A stretch of 64,000 bases of DNA from the NCBI RefSeq assembly GCF_021390395.1, contig NZ_JAJUWT010000019.1:1-64000 (forward strand). The letters run 5' to 3'. A model generated the notes under the pieces. That model saw only the letters and a list, made by a program, of their open reading frames with translations. It searched no databases and was not told the DNA's origin. Source of the DNA: Saccharothrix sp. S26. Its GTDB lineage: Bacteria > Actinomycetota > Actinomycetes > Mycobacteriales > Pseudonocardiaceae. Of the stretch, positions 63,465 through 64,000 are shown piece by piece. A program made the translations under genes and the position numbers. Every line of letters starts with the position of its first letter. Positions within the stretch are counted from its first letter, which is position 1.

Positions 63465-64000
63465 GCGCGCTCCGGGGTCGTGGTGTCGAGGCCGAGCAGC
63501 CTGGCCGCGTTGAGCTTGAGGATCTTGGGTCGGACGGCGGGCTTGATCTCCAGCGCGTCGAAGTCGGCCAGCCAGCGGTCGGGGGTGATCACGGGGTAGT
63601 CCGAGCCGAACAGGACCTTGTCCTGCAACAGCGTGTTGGCGTAGCGGACCAGCTGCGGCGGGAAGTACTTGGGCGACCACCCGGACAGGTCGATGTGCAC
63701 GTGCGGCTTGTGCGTGGCCACCGCCAGCGCCTCGTCCTGCCACGGGAACGACGGGTGCGCGAGCACGATCCGCAGCTGCGGGAAGTCCACCGCGACGTCG
63801 TCCACGAGCATCGGGTCGGAGTACTTCAGCCGGATGCCGCCACCGCCGGGCACGCCCGCGCCGATCCCGGTCTGGCCGCTGTGGAACAGCGCGGGCACGC
63901 CCAGCTCCTCGATCACCTCGTACAGCGGGTAGGCCATCGGGTCGTTCGGCGCGAAGCCCTGGAGGCTGGGGTGGAACTTGAAGCCGCGCACGCCGTGCCG
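63461..64000 (-). CDS. Amidohydrolase family protein (5' end outside window)
   Basis: At least 179 aa; the gene continues beyond 64000. The visible C-terminal part shows the amidohydrolase_2 TIM-barrel: RGFKFHPSLQGFAPNDP, VPALFHSGQTGIG with a metal-site His, LRIVLAHPSFPWQDEALAV with a second His, HVHIDLSGWSPKYFP, and the late VLFGSDYPVITPDRWL with the metal-binding Asp. This family includes decarboxylases and hydrolases of aromatic acids (gamma-resorcylate, ACMSD, 4-oxalomesaconate types). It is the first visible gene of an operon with the MaoC hydratase and MFS transporter and most likely acts in ring-compound breakdown. Confidence 0.88.
   Translation of the reverse strand, partial: RHGVRGFKFHPSLQGFAPNDPMAYPLYEVIEELGVPALFHSGQTGIGAGVPGGGGIRLKYSDPMLVDDVAVDFPQLRIVLAHPSFPWQDEALAVATHKPHVHIDLSGWSPKYFPPQLVRYANTLLQDKVLFGSDYPVITPDRWLADFDALEIKPAVRPKILKLNAARLLGLDTTTPERA

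Overview
The window is very GC-rich (strongly G/C-biased third codon positions), with many GTG starts, twin-arginine and Sec secreted enzymes, and only two in-frame TTA codons that I could find. It also carries actinobacterial families: MbtH, a LAL regulator, CBM2-linked cellulase and xylanase, and a perfect CebR-type operator. This points to a filamentous actinomycete. Gene style suggests Pseudonocardiales (Saccharothrix/Lentzea/Actinosynnema-like), but that is inference without a database search.

Region 1 (1-26.5 kb) is a nonribosomal peptide biosynthetic operon, all on the + strand: mbtH, a five-module NRPS (A-T then four C-A-T), a three-module NRPS (C-A-T x3 plus thioesterase) whose GTG start overlaps the stop of the first, a small SnoaL-like protein, and a branched-chain aminotransferase. 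It ends in a hairpin terminator. Colinear reading gives an eight-residue peptide whose last two residues look like Leu-Ser. The first six A domains belong to an atypical clade, and four of them share almost the same specificity pocket. No epimerase or methyltransferase domain is visible. The most unusual element is an in-frame 15-bp minisatellite (19 units, 95 residues) inside the adenylation domain of module 7.

Region 2 (26.6-34.6 kb): a secreted small protein; an AHSA1-ArsR pair with a well-formed promoter carrying two matched palindromes, followed by a DUF899 gene; a DUF4342 protein and a CorA-type transporter; two tandem secreted proteins with different catalytic N-termini (M23 and NlpC/P60-like) but an almost identical C-terminal sugar-binding propeller; and a LacI regulator with an integrase-like N-terminal extension.

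Region 3 (34.7-43 kb): a decayed asparagine synthetase gene, then mostly secreted proteins: a small cysteine protein, an NLP (necrosis-inducing-like) protein, a Tat-exported M23 peptidase with three peptidoglycan-binding repeats, a GDSL lipase, an alpha/beta hydrolase and a lipoprotein.

Region 4 (43-52.3 kb): a self-contained cytochrome P450, ferredoxin and ferredoxin reductase operon with a TetR gene, a relic of cydB, an SDR, homocysteine methyltransferase, TrpF, and a large LAL (ATPase-LuxR) regulator containing a TTA codon.

Region 5 (52.3-59.5 kb): small proteins, a second 15-bp-period minisatellite, a CBM2-GH5 cellulase under a CebR-type operator, a PadR/HAAS pair, and a GH10-CBM2 xylanase. 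Region 6 (59.5-64 kb): an aromatic-catabolism locus (4-hydroxybenzoate hydroxylase, divergent IclR regulator, aromatic-acid transporter, MaoC hydratase, amidohydrolase running off the window). Overall the layout fits a soil saprophyte that degrades plant cell walls, uses lignin-type aromatics and makes a peptide metabolite.
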